64,000 nucleotides of DNA, taken from Hyposmocoma kahamanoa. Its lineage: Eukaryota; Arthropoda; Insecta; Lepidoptera; Cosmopterigidae. How positions within the stretch are numbered: position 1 is the first letter of the stretch; each line of letters starts with the position of its first letter. The notes under the pieces are model-generated. The model was not told the DNA's origin and did no database searches. It saw only the letters and a list, made by a program, of their open reading frames with translations. This document shows positions 33,025 through 43,371 of this stretch, piece by piece. Where the stretch lies: positions 24,527,929-24,591,928 of the forward strand of contig NW_020653945.1 in assembly GCF_003589595.1 (NCBI RefSeq), read 5' to 3'. The translations under genes and the position numbers were made by a program.

Positions 33025-35964
33025 TTAATTTACGATAATAAATAAATTCTCTGTATCCTCATAGGACATATTTTGAAGAGCTTCTTGGAGAATTTTCTTT
33101 ACCTTAAAGCAACAGAAATTATAAATGGAATATTTAGCGTTTAATTTATTGTACAAAAATGGTCCAAGAAACACAAAAAATCTTGAAATAAAAGTATGTT
33201 TTGATGATATAATTTTGGGGCAGACAATATCTTTTCGTCTTTTATTAGTGTTTTCAGTAATATATGGGAGCAATACGTGCTGTTTGAGGACTGTGGACTT
33301 AATGAATAATTGCCTTACAGTTAATACTTTACATGACTTATACAGAAGGTCAGTGGGGTAACGGAAAGAGCGGTAGGTAGAAACCTTTAGGACAGCTCGC
33401 TGGGCTCTTTCAATGATTAGTAAAGTAGTTTTAGCTATACCACCCCATGATGTAATGCAGTAAGTAATTAATGATTGGCATAATGCATAATAAACTTGCC
33501 TGATTATTTTAAAATCAGCAGAAACGCGCAGTTTTTTAAACACAAACATCAACTTACGAAGTCGGGCGCTTAGTGCTTCGATATGGTGTTTAAAGGATAG
33601 GATGTCATCTAATATAACACCTAAATACTTTATCTTGTTAGTAATAGCAATGTCTGGACATTTACACAGGTTGTTAGTAGGGTCAAAACAATGGTGAGCA
33701 TATAGTTTAGGGTTAGATATAAATGACTTTGATTTCCGCATATGGAATTGCATAAAACAAGTTTTATCCGTATTTAGTGTTAGCAAATGATGTTGGAGCC
33801 AGTTATTTACTATATTGAATCCACGCTGTGCATAGTCGTATACCTCCTTGTCAGAGTTTGCAGAAAAGAGTAGAACAGTATCATCAGCATAGGATATGAT
33901 CTTTCCACCTTGTAAATCTAGGTTACAAAGGTCATTAATGTAAATCAGAAAAAGTGTTGGTCCTAAAATACTTCCTTGAGGAATTCCAAATGAAGTGCAC
34001 TTCAGATCAGAACTGTGAATGTCACCTATTTTAACACATTGGGATCGGTCCTCCAGGTAGTTTTCGAGTAATTTAAGCTGTATGCCCCTTATACCAAGCG
34101 ATTCAAGCTTCTGTAACAGCACAGGGATGTAAACTGTATCAAAAGCCTTCGCTAGGTCTAGAAAAATACCCACAGTTTTGTTACCCTTGTCTAGTTCCCT
34201 TGCTACAAAATTCGTAAGGTGATGCACGGCGTCAGATGTCGATAATTTAGATCTAAAACCGAACTGTGTTTTAGATAATATGGAATGTCTCTCCAAATAC
34301 AAGACAAGTCTATTGTTAATAAGTTTTTCTAATATTTTAGATATTGCTGGCAGTAACGAAATAGGTCTATAATTAGTTATTTGTTCTTGGTTACCAGATT
34401 TATGTACCGGGACCACAACAGCTTTTTTTAAACACGTGGGGAATATTCCTTTTGTTAAACATTTTTGCAAAATGACCGTAAGCGGTGAAAGTAGAATGTG
34501 CCTGAATTGTTTTAGTATTTTGTTAGATATGTTATCACAACCAGTAGCACTATCGTTTTTTAAGCTTACAATTATTCTTTCAACCTCACTTTCATCCGTA
34601 TCTAATAATACAAATGATCCCAGAGACTTACTACAGATTGATTGAGAGCAACGTGGTTGAGTAAGCGGAAGACTCTGGATTTTTTGTGCCAGATTTTTAC
34701 CTGCATTAACGAAAAATTCATTTGCTTTGTTAACAGCAATACGATCAGATGAGTGGCTATTTAATAATCCTGTAGATGATTTATGCTGTTTCGATATGTA
34801 GGTTACATTTTTTATATATTTCCAAACCTTTTTACTGTCTGTACCAGCTTTTTCCAATTCTTTTTTATCATAACAGCTTTTAACTTTTTTAAGTAGATCG
34901 TTACAAAAGTTCCTATATCTTTTGTATGATATTTGTAGAATTAAATTAGCTGGATTACTTTTTGCCTTCATATGTAGTTTATCCCTATGACGCATACAGC
35001 GAATAAGTCCTGGTGTAATCCAAGGTTTGATATTGTAATTTTTACTATTTAATCGCATGACCTTGCTATTACTTAATATTGATTGCTGTACATTATTTAC
35101 TAAGTAAGACATACAATAATCCGCGTCATCAGAATTATAAACTGGGTTAAAGTCAATGTTGCATAAATCTTCTTCAAGTTTATTTATATTAATTTTAGAA
35201 ATTATTTGCGTGCGAGTTGAATTAAGCAATTTACAATTTAAGGTTAGTAGGGCAGCTTTATGATCGGTTATTGTAGAGTTAGTAACTAATGTTATTGATT
35301 TAAAAATAGATTTAAGCATAATATGGTCTAAGCAAGAGCCGCTTTGATGTGTAGGGAGAGTGTGGGCGGGTAGTAATCCATGAAAAGAGCATAGGTTTAG
35401 GTATTCTTGCGCACAGGAATCGATGCTATGTGGGAGAATGTTTATGTTTATGTCTCCTATTAATACTACATTTTTAAAAGTTGATAAAAGTTGTAACGTA
35501 TCGTTAAGTGAGTCAGTAAACATTTTGGTATTTCTAAAAGAGGGGGGTCTGTACAATGCTAATATTGCAATGTCTGTTCCAATTTTGATTAGGAGCCGAT
35601 TGCAGTCCAACATACTTGGTTCTTCAACCGAGATATTTAAATTATTCCTAGTATAAACCACTATACCGTCGTTCTGGTTGTAATTTTCTTTAGAGCTGTG
35701 TAAGCTATAGCCTGGCATGGGAGGTAGATTTCTACATTTATCTAACCAGCACTCTGTCAGAATTATGACATCACAGCCAATGTTCATTCTATGCTGAAAA
35801 GTACTAAAAGCGTCAAAATTTTTGTAAATGCTGCGTATGTTTTGTGTTAGTATAGAGAGAGGATTGTTAAAGGGTAATAAATATTGTCTGCACATTTCAA
35901 CTTCACAAGACTTTGACTCTGATACAGAGAAATTATCTAGATCGCGAACTAGACTATCACTCAT
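33025..35964 (-). CDS. LINE-A ORF2: AP endonuclease and reverse transcriptase, 979 aa
   Basis: This protein nicks host DNA and reverse-transcribes the element RNA from the nick. The endonuclease covers roughly residues 35-240, with the expected catalytic set in place: LTQNIRS (N42), LTECW (E71), LIGDINI (D171, N173), CLDH (D213) and TDH (D234, H235). The RT runs from about 460 to 790: NYRPISLLPAISKILEKL, FLDLAKAFDT (D603), GIPQGSILGP, the catalytic YADDTVLLF (D694, D695) and KYLGVILDD. The thumb and C-terminus follow; no RNase H is seen. Length is usual for Jockey/CR1-type ORF2. The start at 35964 is the first ATG after the ORF1 stop. All key residues are present, so it could be active. Confidence 0.9.
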   Translation of the reverse strand: MSDSLVRDLDNFSVSESKSCEVEMCRQYLLPFNNPLSILTQNIRSIYKNFDAFSTFQHRMNIGCDVIILTECWLDKCRNLPPMPGYSLHSSKENYNQNDGIVVYTRNNLNISVEEPSMLDCNRLLIKIGTDIAILALYRPPSFRNTKMFTDSLNDTLQLLSTFKNVVLIGDININILPHSIDSCAQEYLNLCSFHGLLPAHTLPTHQSGSCLDHIMLKSIFKSITLVTNSTITDHKAALLTLNCKLLNSTRTQIISKININKLEEDLCNIDFNPVYNSDDADYCMSYLVNNVQQSILSNSKVMRLNSKNYNIKPWITPGLIRCMRHRDKLHMKAKSNPANLILQISYKRYRNFCNDLLKKVKSCYDKKELEKAGTDSKKVWKYIKNVTYISKQHKSSTGLLNSHSSDRIAVNKANEFFVNAGKNLAQKIQSLPLTQPRCSQSICSKSLGSFVLLDTDESEVERIIVSLKNDSATGCDNISNKILKQFRHILLSPLTVILQKCLTKGIFPTCLKKAVVVPVHKSGNQEQITNYRPISLLPAISKILEKLINNRLVLYLERHSILSKTQFGFRSKLSTSDAVHHLTNFVARELDKGNKTVGIFLDLAKAFDTVYIPVLLQKLESLGIRGIQLKLLENYLEDRSQCVKIGDIHSSDLKCTSFGIPQGSILGPTLFLIYINDLCNLDLQGGKIISYADDTVLLFSANSDKEVYDYAQRGFNIVNNWLQHHLLTLNTDKTCFMQFHMRKSKSFISNPKLYAHHCFDPTNNLCKCPDIAITNKIKYLGVILDDILSFKHHIEALSARLRKLMFVFKKLRVSADFKIIRQVYYALCQSLITYCITSWGGIAKTTLLIIERAQRAVLKVSTYRSFRYPTDLLYKSCKVLTVRQLFIKSTVLKQHVLLPYITENTNKRRKDIVCPKIISSKHTFISRFFVFLGPFLYNKLNAKYSIYNFCCFKVKKILQEALQNMSYEDTENLFIIVN

Positions 35965-36014
35965 AGTGTTTAATTAAATTAAGATCTATTTAGTAAAATT
36001 AGTGAGTGACGCTC

Positions 36015-37297
36015 TTAGGCGCCTTCATAATCTATTGAATTAATGTACCTTTTTTCGGGCATTTTTCTCGTGGGACAATTAAAATCTCCTGTTTGGTGGT
36101 CGCAGGTCTTCTTGAAATGCAAGCATGTAGCACATTTAGGAGGTTCGGTCTTCTTAGTGCAGTCCTTTATTGTGTGACCGGTTTCACCACAGTGGCCGCA
36201 GATGGTGGCCTCCTCCCGGCAGGTCTTGGCAGCATGACCATATTGCTGACATTTAAAGCACCTAGTAACTAGAGTAAAATCTCTTACAGGACACGACGAC
36301 CAGTTGATAAAGACTCTATCGTTGGTTATTAGGGCCTTACGTATATGTGGAGCGACTTCAAATATGTAATTGCAGGACTTGGTGTTTTTCTTTCCAAACT
36401 TATGGCTTAATTTAATATTATTTAAAAATGACTCAAGAGACATACCCTGCAGCTTGTCGGCTAAATTTTGTTGAAATATACAGTTCACTACTTCGGTTTC
36501 CTGCAAAGATGTAGGCACACCAATAATCACAATTCTGGGTTTGCGCTTATGTGGCTCGTCAACAGTAAGGCCGGAGGTTTTTAATTGGGCCACCTGTTTC
36601 AGCTTTTCTAGGTCGTCTTTGGTGTCAGTGCTTATAATAACACCGCCGTTCTTAGTTTTGCGTAACCCTCTTACGTGCAGTTTCAGTTCTTCAGGTCGGA
36701 TAATTTTTTGAACCAGATTTTTTGTTTCATCACTCGATTTCAATTTGTCAGTAGGATAAATTGCTACAGAGCTTATCTTACTAGGCTGAACAAAATTATT
36801 GGAGCTTTTTTTTACCATGTCTGCAAAAGAAACTGTACTTGAGAGAGGGTTTGTTGATTCTTCAATACGCTGCTTTAGGTCTTGAAGTCGCTGCGACAGG
36901 TCTTGATTTTCTTTAAGGGCTTTAAGGGATGAGTATGCTTGAACGGCTTTTTGTTTTAGGGACTGGTACTGTACTGCCAATTGAGACGTCCCATTTGCCA
37001 CTTTTCGGCACAAAGTGCTAATTCTTAGCTTTTGGTCTGAATTTAGCTTGCCTTCGGTAGAAATAGCACATACCTCGTTCAATGTGCGAATAAACGTTTT
37101 TCTTTCTTTCTTTCTTTCTTTCTTTCTTTCAAGCATTGTTCAATTGCACTCATCCAGTTCTGGATCTCAGGCGTGGATACCACATCTGGAGGATCCTCGT
37201 TCTGAAGGGACTCTGCGGGCGCGGGGGGTTGAGACAAGGGCGTTGGCGGCGGGCTGCGGCGCGTTAGTGCACTCCGATTAAAGGGACTGCCTTCCAT
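36015..37297 (-). pseudogene. LINE-A ORF1 (gag-like, three zinc knuckles), frameshifted
   Basis: ORF1 proteins coat the element RNA. The 373-codon frame 37136-36015 has a helical region (SLKQKAVQAYSSLKALKENQ), a central RRM-like part (PRIVIIGVPTSLQETEV) and three cysteine knuckles: CFKCQQYGHAAKTC, CGHCGETGHTIKDC and CATCLHF...CDHQTGDFNC. The natural start is probably ATG 37297 (MEGSPFNRSALTRRSPPPTP). That frame crosses into the tetranucleotide run (TTTC)8 at 37099-37130 and then stops. The 373-codon frame instead begins inside the same run with MLERKKERKKERK. Slippage in the repeat therefore explains the broken frame. Confidence 0.8.
37099..37130. repeat. (TTTC)8 microsatellite inside ORF1
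   Basis: Eight uninterrupted TTTC units, GAAA on the coding strand, encode KERK repeats. It sits exactly where the upstream frame and the main ORF1 frame meet. Confidence 0.95.
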
Positions 37298-37419
37298 TTT
37301 TTATTTTAATGTTTACAAGAAGCATTGAACATTATTACTTCCAATAAATTACTCAAACGTGAACACGTACTGTACTGACACAGATAATTTGCTTCCGCAT
37401 AAAGTGGAGCTAGGTCACA

Positions 37420-38345
37420 ATTATGCAAGTATTTAAAATATTATATTATTTAAACACGACCGATTACATCGCGCGACAAAAATGCAATGTTATGATATAC
37501 ATGAAGGTGCCAACACATTCTGTAAGTATATCCCAACTTTCTGTATTCCACATTCTATCAACAATGTCTCGAGTAATATATCGATATCCAGAATATGTAG
37601 ATATTACAATGAATGATATCTGTTCTGATCATGATCTGTATACTGGTAGTTATGACAGTTTCAGAAGACTCCTACATTCGAATCCACCACCTTAATTTCT
37701 TTACGTAAGCTTTATGTTTTTTTTTTAATATCTTTTATTCTCTTTTTTTATTGATTTAGCATATTTAAATAATTTCTTGTTGGTATCAAATGTCCACTGT
37801 TTTTACCGAAGTGTTGTGTATAGCTCTAATTGGATTGCAGGTTTATATACATTCATGAAGAAAAATTTTATAAATGTATATTGTGATCAATAATCTGTTG
37901 CTGTATGTACCTTATCCAATAAAAAAATGTCAATAAATCAATCGTTAAAAGAAAAGACCAATAATAAATAAAGAGGATCAAATATTATATTTCAAATAAT
38001 AGTAGTGTTACCTTGAATGCAGATCATTTATAATTTATTCGTAGATCGACTAATGTAGACGAAACAATTAATACAAACATAAAAAAAAACCATCGATTAT
38101 TTAAAAAAGTGCACATTTACAATATGTCTATTATATCTGAGGATCAAATAATATTATCCCCTGTATAAATGGTTGTGATATGCGTATCGCTTAGTAGGGC
38201 TGGTTGGAACAAAGCTTCTGAGCGTTATGATGTCTATTAAATTGGCTAAAGTAACATCTATGACGGTTTCAGACGCTGCTCGTTATCTATCATCTACATT
38301 CATAGCTATTGATTAATCCAACAATGTAATCCCCGATGCAACGTA
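37420..38345. other. AT-rich stretch; one unexplained 90-codon ORF
   Basis: The plus-strand ORF 37423-37695 (ends SYDSFRRLLHSNPPP) overlaps the presumed 5' flank of LINE-A and has no domain that I recognise. Otherwise the stretch is featureless. Confidence 0.35.
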
Positions 38346-38349
38346 AGCT

Positions 38350-38455
38350 AACCGGTTACGCTCAGTTACATTTTAAAAAATACAACGCAAAATTGTTCGT
38401 TGGAGTCCTGCCAAATGTCGCTTGACCCAATATCTTTCTCTAGAGTTAGCTGTCG
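38350..38455 (+). repeat. Short interspersed repeat R-CGG, copy 2
   Basis: AACCGGTTACGCTCAGTTAC and GTCCTGCCAAATGTCGCTTG align with 30885-30975. Confidence 0.5.
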
Positions 38456-38729
38456 ACGTACACTTAAAATTTTCTATCACATATCATTGTATGCTAGAAC
38501 ATAAATATAGTTCAAACAGGTGAGAAACATATTGGCTTGTCAGAGACCATGTTTCTCCACTTCCAACTTTCTTCCTTATTCTAAGTTCTCTGGACATAAT
38601 GTTTGTCGTCGTTGTTTTTTGGTATTTCAAAAACTCTTTGAAGACGTAAGATTATTTTTATATTCATTTGACTCTTTCAGAAATCTCCGATGCTATAATT
38701 TCACGGTAACTGCTATTTTTTTTCTGATA

Positions 38730-38935
38730 CCAAGGGGACGTACAAGACATGGGCCTAGTGGTAAGCGACACACCTGTCCATAACAATCTAAGTCCATAAA
38801 GATCTAAGGGGACTGAGACAGAAGTTGACAACCCCATGTCCCAGTAATTTTAGGCAGAAATGCTCACCGAAATAGGTAAGGTAGCAGTACTTTCCTGGAC
38901 GAACTCTTTCACAAGGAGCTCTACTGCTACCTAAA
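38730..38935 (+). repeat. ~280 bp abundant repeat, copy 5
   Basis: TGGTAAGCGACACACCTGTC, CATAAAGATCTAAGGGGACT, GACGAACTCTTTCACAAGGA and GCTCTACTGCTACC. Internally deleted compared with the copy at 56246. Confidence 0.75.
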
Positions 38936-38939
38936 TTAT

Positions 38940-39853
38940 TAGTGTTTCCGATTTATTGTTAGTTATAATTTTCAAAGCCTTATTAAGAATTTACTTCCAA
39001 TTATAAACCTTTTATTCTTTATCTTCGTCATGTGTGGCATGTGTTCAGATGTTTCATTATTACGTAGCGTTTCAACTTCGCCTTTATCATTCAACTACGG
39101 AACTTCACTGAGCGTCGATCACAAAACTTAGAGAATACTTCTTGTATAAATTATTAAAATTCTCACTTGGCCGGTTTTTCTCTGTGATTTGTGGAGTGTT
39201 GGAGTTTTTGCAACTAATTGAAGTATTACGATCTATAGTTTCTTTCTTACCTTCTTCAGAGAGAGCTGGAAAGTTATTTGAGATTTAATAATTGTAAGTT
39301 GTATAGGAAACTTTGTGTTTGTTTTATACATTATTCCATCTTCTTTTATTGAATGTTATCGGAATTTTGTTATTACAGAAAATTGTAAATGATTAACCCC
39401 ATTAGTATATACATGTACCAGTAACTACAAATCGCGACGCAAGCCAGCGTAGTCGGATATTAGTACCTATAGGTACACCAGATGCCACGACAAGTACCAA
39501 ATTGTAATTTTTGTAACTAATTTGTTTTACATTGACAAGCTGCAATTTATCAAAGCTACTCTAATTTCTAATGATAACAAATAAATCAAAAAGATGGCGC
39601 TTATAGCACAATTTTTTATGGATAGTGCCGGCTATTCTTTTATTTTGTTTAGGATTAGCTCCATCTACCCATATTGGGAAGCGTTCTTTTAGGGCGCTCC
39701 CTCACCGTGAACATTCGCCTGTAATGTAAAAAGAATAGTTTGTTACACGCAATGCCATCTATTGACACGCATGTTTGTCAAAATTGAGAAAATAATTTCA
39801 GCTCATAATCAACATGGGAAAAAAACCTGACTTCTTATATTTCTAAATTTTAA
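38940..39853. other. No feature recognised
   Basis: AT-rich, with no ORF with a motif. Confidence 0.4.
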
Positions 39854-40010
39854 CTGTCTCTGTGCCCGAACGTTTACCATACTGGACTGTCATGTAGAGG
39901 TCCCGGGTTCGATTCCCGTGCCTACATTTATTTCTTTTGGTGTAGTTTGTGGTTGTCTAAGTGTGTGTCCATGGCGCCCGTTTCCCTAGGGGCTAAGAGT
40001 GTGACTACAC
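39854..40010 (+). mobile_element. tRNA-derived SINE family A, copy 3 (plus strand)
   Basis: The head reads GTCTCTGTGCCCGAACGTTT, CATACTGGACTGTCATGTAG and GGTCCCGGGTTCGATTCCCG (box B GGTTCGATTCC, 39905-39915). The body CCTACATTTATTTCTTTTGG and GTTTCCCTAGGGGC matches the 45001 copy. Instead of the ATT tail it runs into LINE sequence. Confidence 0.65.
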
Positions 40011-40173
40011 CCACTGCTTGGTAAAGGCCTCCGGAAGTTTGTGCCATCCACCACGGTCCCGTGCTAGCCGCTTCCATTGACGCCCCGCTTCTTCTTCTTT
40101 TGCACATCCTCGGCCACCAATCAGTCGATATCTTGCTCCACCTGTCATCACCTTGCCTTGGTAGGTGTCCCAC
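39990..40173 (-). pseudogene. CR1/Zenon-like LINE C-terminal fragment
   Basis: The minus strand reads GHLPRQGDDRWSKISTDWWP, then in another frame RGRQWKRLARDRGGWHKLPE and AFTKQWV, the order seen at the end of CR1/Zenon-like ORF2. The plus-strand CCCACTGCTTGGTAAAGGCC is the hallmark of this tail in Lepidoptera. It is fused to a SINE on its left. Confidence 0.6.
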
Positions 40174-40677
40174 CCATTTTATGTTAAAGAGAAATTACTT
40201 GATATCTATGGCCATTTACGGAATATAAACTACGTTCAGACTATTGATCAGCGCCATCTAGATAGAAGACGAAATGTTGACCTTTTTCAGAGTTACGATC
40301 TTATAGTATGGAGATTAACAGTCATCTTGAGTTGTTTATTGGTCCATGGTGTAAGGAATGATACAATATAGACAACTCTAAATTTACATTCAGTAAATTT
40401 ATATATCAACTTCAGCACCGCGAGCAATAAAAGACTCATATCTATTCAGCGCTGTTACGCATTCTGCAAATTGTATTTTCATTCCATTTATGCGACGAAA
40501 GACGAGCTCGAGTGGATTTTAAATTCCGTCCACCGTGTTTACTAAACACTGTATGAAGTTAGTTTAGAAGGCTTTTTGACGTGGAAAAACTCTCGTTTAT
40601 CCTTTAATATTAACTGTGTGAGGATGGTTTGCAATAAGCTTAAAAAGAAAAGACCGAGGGTTTAGTCGAGGCTTTTT
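40174..40677. other. No feature recognised
   Basis: AT-rich. Confidence 0.4.
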
Positions 40678-40890
40678 TTTGACCGACTTCAAAAAAGAAC
40701 GAAGTTCTCAATTTGTCTGGTTTTTTTTTGTTTGTACGTTACGTTACGTGATTTCTTCGATATTTGTGAACCAATTTCGACGATTTTTTTTTGTTGAAAC
40801 ACAGGAATAGCTCTACTCCCTCGTATAGTTCTCTAAGGGTTTGAATTTTACCCACTTTCCGTTAACCGATTTCAATAAATTACACGTAGA
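40678..40890 (+). repeat. ACCGACTT-type interspersed repeat, copy 2
   Basis: TTGACCGACTTCAAAAAAGA, GTTCTCAATTTGTCTGG, a T run, then GTGAACCAATTTCGACGATT with TTTTTTTTGTTGAAACA. Same arrangement as positions 1-125. Confidence 0.65.
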
Positions 40891-41067
40891 TGTAATTGCA
40901 ATGAAAATAAAATGTTACGGTGAACCTGATCGGTGTTGGAAATGGCAAACAGATGACAGGAACTGCCCAGCAGCGTGCCTTGTGTTTAAGCATCATATGA
41001 TTCGTTTTGGCAAGACTTCCATCTGACTTCAGTCGCCGCCACGAACACAACGATAATGGATAAGTAT

Positions 41068-41139
41068 AGTTAATAATAATAATAATAATAACGTACGCAG
41101 TCATAGCCCCGCACTAGGGAAACCTAGTGCGGGGCTGTG
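41068..41139 (-). mobile_element. SINE family A tail fragment with snap-back hairpin
   Basis: An (ATAAT)-type run and ACGTACGCAGTCATAGCCCC match the 3' part of family A. The sequence then folds back: CATAGCCCCGCACTAGG (41102-41118) and its near-perfect complement (41123-41139) around GAAA. No head is present. Confidence 0.65.
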
Positions 41140-41595
41140 AATGTGTGCATTAAATATTTTATTTTTAAAAGTAAGTAATAATGCATTCAAGAATTTTAAA
41201 AGTTGCTTGTTTTACCTAGCAACCAAACCGACCAAATGGCTTTCGAGAATAGCGGCCTACCTCAAAAGCATGGAATTCGTTATGAAGATGTTTTAAAATT
41301 AACGAAGACGAGTCTGCCGCTCAAAGTTGACGAATCGTAGACCATCTCGAAGTTGTCATGTTATTGTTTTGACCAATGTAAGCTCGGTGTCACATTCACA
41401 ATAAAATATAGTACTTTCTTAATAAATCTCCTGCCAAATCAAAAAACGAAGTATTTTGGATTGGACCACCGTTCTTGAAAAGTAACGAAAGGTGAAAAAA
41501 TAACACCTGTGTTCTTAGGAATGCCGACGAAAGGAATAAATTATAACAGATTAACTACTTTTAAACAACATAATGTCTTAAGTCAAAAGAACACC
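41140..41595. other. No feature recognised
   Basis: AT-rich. Confidence 0.4.
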
Positions 41596-41601
41596 GTTCT
41601 A

Positions 41602-41904
41602 TTATACAATAAAATACTGACCGGTTTTCCAAAATATAAGTAAAATCCAGTACTCTCGGAGGGGGTATTTGTCTGCAACGGTAACTTTATTTAACATGCT
41701 GTAGTAGCCACAATGTCTCCATTCCCCGTTTTTTTTCTTGACCATTAAAAGTAGACTTGCCCACGAAATATTAGATGGTCGATAAATCCCTAGTTCCATC
41801 ATGTTTTGAAATTCTTTTACTCCGTGTGTAGGTTTTAATTTAAGTGATGATGGGCGAGTTATGTCGACATCTTTTTCTAGTATTGTCTTGATGCGGGGGA
41901 CCAT
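41602..41904 (-). pseudogene. Gypsy reverse transcriptase, N-terminal part
   Basis: It contains VKEFQNMMELGIYRPSNISW, ASLLLMVKKKNGEWRHCGYY and LNKVTVADKYPL, i.e. RT domains 1-2 of Gypsy pol. In KKNGEWRHCGYY an R/D pair of the usual WR.C.DYR is altered. The frame is lost after about 95 residues, before the catalytic YLDD-type motif. Confidence 0.75.
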
Positions 41905-42214
41905 CCTGTCGTCGATTGTACGCAGTGCTTGTTGATTTGTTTTTCACAGAGTTTCGCCATATTCCGTGCTGAAATTAGTTTCTCTGATTCTGATAATGAT
42001 TATGTTTTGACGAGGAGCAACGTGCAATACATCTTTGTGCATATTGTCGATATCTGTTGTCATAATAACATAATCGATTGTTGTAATACTCTGGTGATAT
42101 TGACCTTGATCTAAACTGCGTATGAGGCGCTTGCCGATGAATGCCGCATCCGCGGTGGTTTTTTTGCGCGTGCTGCAATTCGTTAATGTCAAGTTTCAGG
42201 CTCTCGAGTTGCGA

Positions 42215-42925
42215 CTAGACGCTAGCTAAGCTTTTTATTACGCTGTCATTGACCGTGTGTTCTTGTTTGTTTATTATAGAAACTTCCGCGTTCTTTGTGT
42301 TTTCGGATATTTTGTCTGCGATTTCGCTAATTTTGTCCATAGGAAATTCTTCGGTGACAGCTAATACGGATGTAATTGGTGATGGAAGATGTCTTAACCA
42401 CATAAGTTTTAGTGTGCTGTCTTTGATGTTTCCTCGCGCTAAATCTTGCAGTTTTCTCCACAATTGTGATGGTTTTTGATCACCAAGTTCCATATAAGAT
42501 ATTAGCTTCTGGAACCTAATCTGTTCAGACTATACGTAACAAGTAATCAATCTGTTTTTGAGGGATTTATATTTTTCTGTCTCTGGAGGGGACGAGAGTA
42601 AATCGCTGATTTGCTGAATTTCTTCTTTGTTTAGTTTAGCCAATACCATGTTGAATTTGTAATCGTCGCTTTGCTTTTGTATGTTGATAATTGCTTCGAA
42701 CTGTAAAAACCACAGGCGTGGTTGATCTTTCCAGAAATCCGGAATGCGGGACATGACGGAGGTTGTTGCGATTTCAAGTGTGTCCGGGTTTTCGCCGGAT
42801 GTGTTCGTCTTGCCTGCTGTACCGTGGGCGCCATTGACTTGACTGGATACTTCTGACAATATACACGATTGACCTTCTTGGTTCGTTGGCTTTGTCGTTC
42901 CTGTCGGGGTCACCACTTTACCCAT
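42215..42925 (-). pseudogene. Gypsy gag (capsid), frameshifted
   Basis: The start is at 42925 (MGKVVTPTGTTKP). The capsid part contains IPDFWKDQPRLWFLQFEAII, DDYKFNMVLAKLN, LLSSPPETEKYKSLKNRLI, then in a second frame MELGDQKPSQLWRKLQDLAR, LKLMWLRHLPSPITSVLAV and ADKISENTKN. This order (FW, LW, QFEA; SPP..KY..LK..LI; LGD.KPSQL) is typical of arthropod Gypsy capsids. The two frames are separated by a short gap at 42494-42529. The protein would form the particle core. Confidence 0.75.
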
Positions 42926-43039
42926 GTTAGTTTTGGTGTTAAATAATAGTCGAATCGTGGGTTGATAAAAGACCGTTGTATTTATTATATTTTATGAAAC
43001 TTATTTATACTACTAATGTGATACGTGTTTTTACTGTTA
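42926..43039. other. Gypsy 5' flank
   Basis: Upstream of gag on the minus strand. I cannot assign a primer binding site or LTR end. Confidence 0.35.
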
Positions 43040-43145
43040 TCTTAATTTCTACGTCATTTGTGGCAGGATGTATTGCTAATGATAAAATCCTATCTACACG
43101 TTGCGGGCTGCCACAGTAACCGTTCGGCCACAGAAGCAGTTGTAC
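43040..43145 (-). mobile_element. SINE family A head fragment
   Basis: The minus strand reads TGCTTCTGTGGCCGAACGGT, then TACTGTGGCAGCCCGCAACG: box A is intact, but the sequence departs from the family before box B. Confidence 0.5.
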
Positions 43146-43371
43146 CACATACAAATGATATCCTTTTGAAATTTTATTAAATATCATTAAACCGAGTGAA
43201 AATCGATAATTTATTGTTATATCTATCATTACACACCCACTCCAATATGTATATAGCAAGCAGCAAGCAGGGGTCAACAGAGGTCATATCAAAAGTTTTT
43301 GGTACAAACCGTTAAAGGTGCACAGTATTAGTATATATCGGCAGACGGATTATTAGCGTACTGATTTAGCT

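Larger units (their letters stand above)
32745..37310 (-). mobile_element. Near-intact LINE, Jockey/CR1 superfamily (LINE-A)
   Basis: About 4.6 kb on the minus strand: short 5' region, ORF1 (37297-36015), a 50 nt gap, ORF2 (35964-33025), and a 3' UTR with an AATAAA-type signal (GAATAAACAATTTTATTTAT near 32785) ending in an ATTT/ATTTT repeat tail at about 32745-32775. It is the only element in the window with an uninterrupted ORF2, so it is probably the youngest. A run of 19 A on the plus strand (32983-33001) sits inside the 3' UTR. I could not fix the 5' end or a target duplication. Confidence 0.85.
41602..42925 (-). mobile_element. Ty3/Gypsy LTR retrotransposon remnant
   Basis: A gag gene (42925-42215, two frames) is followed by the first part of the reverse transcriptase (41904-41602), in element order on the minus strand. 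The protease, zinc knuckle and most of pol between and after them are deleted, and I found no paired LTRs. It is a dead internal fragment. Confidence 0.75.

Noticed and set aside
37099..37130. Lysine/glutamate-rich KERK start of ORF1 as a true N-terminus
   Set aside because: The methionine lies at the edge of a microsatellite and a better N-terminus (MEGSPF...) precedes it in another frame.
41602..42925. Paired LTRs around the Gypsy remnant
   Set aside because: I compared the flanks by eye and found no direct repeat of LTR length; the copy appears to be an internal fragment.
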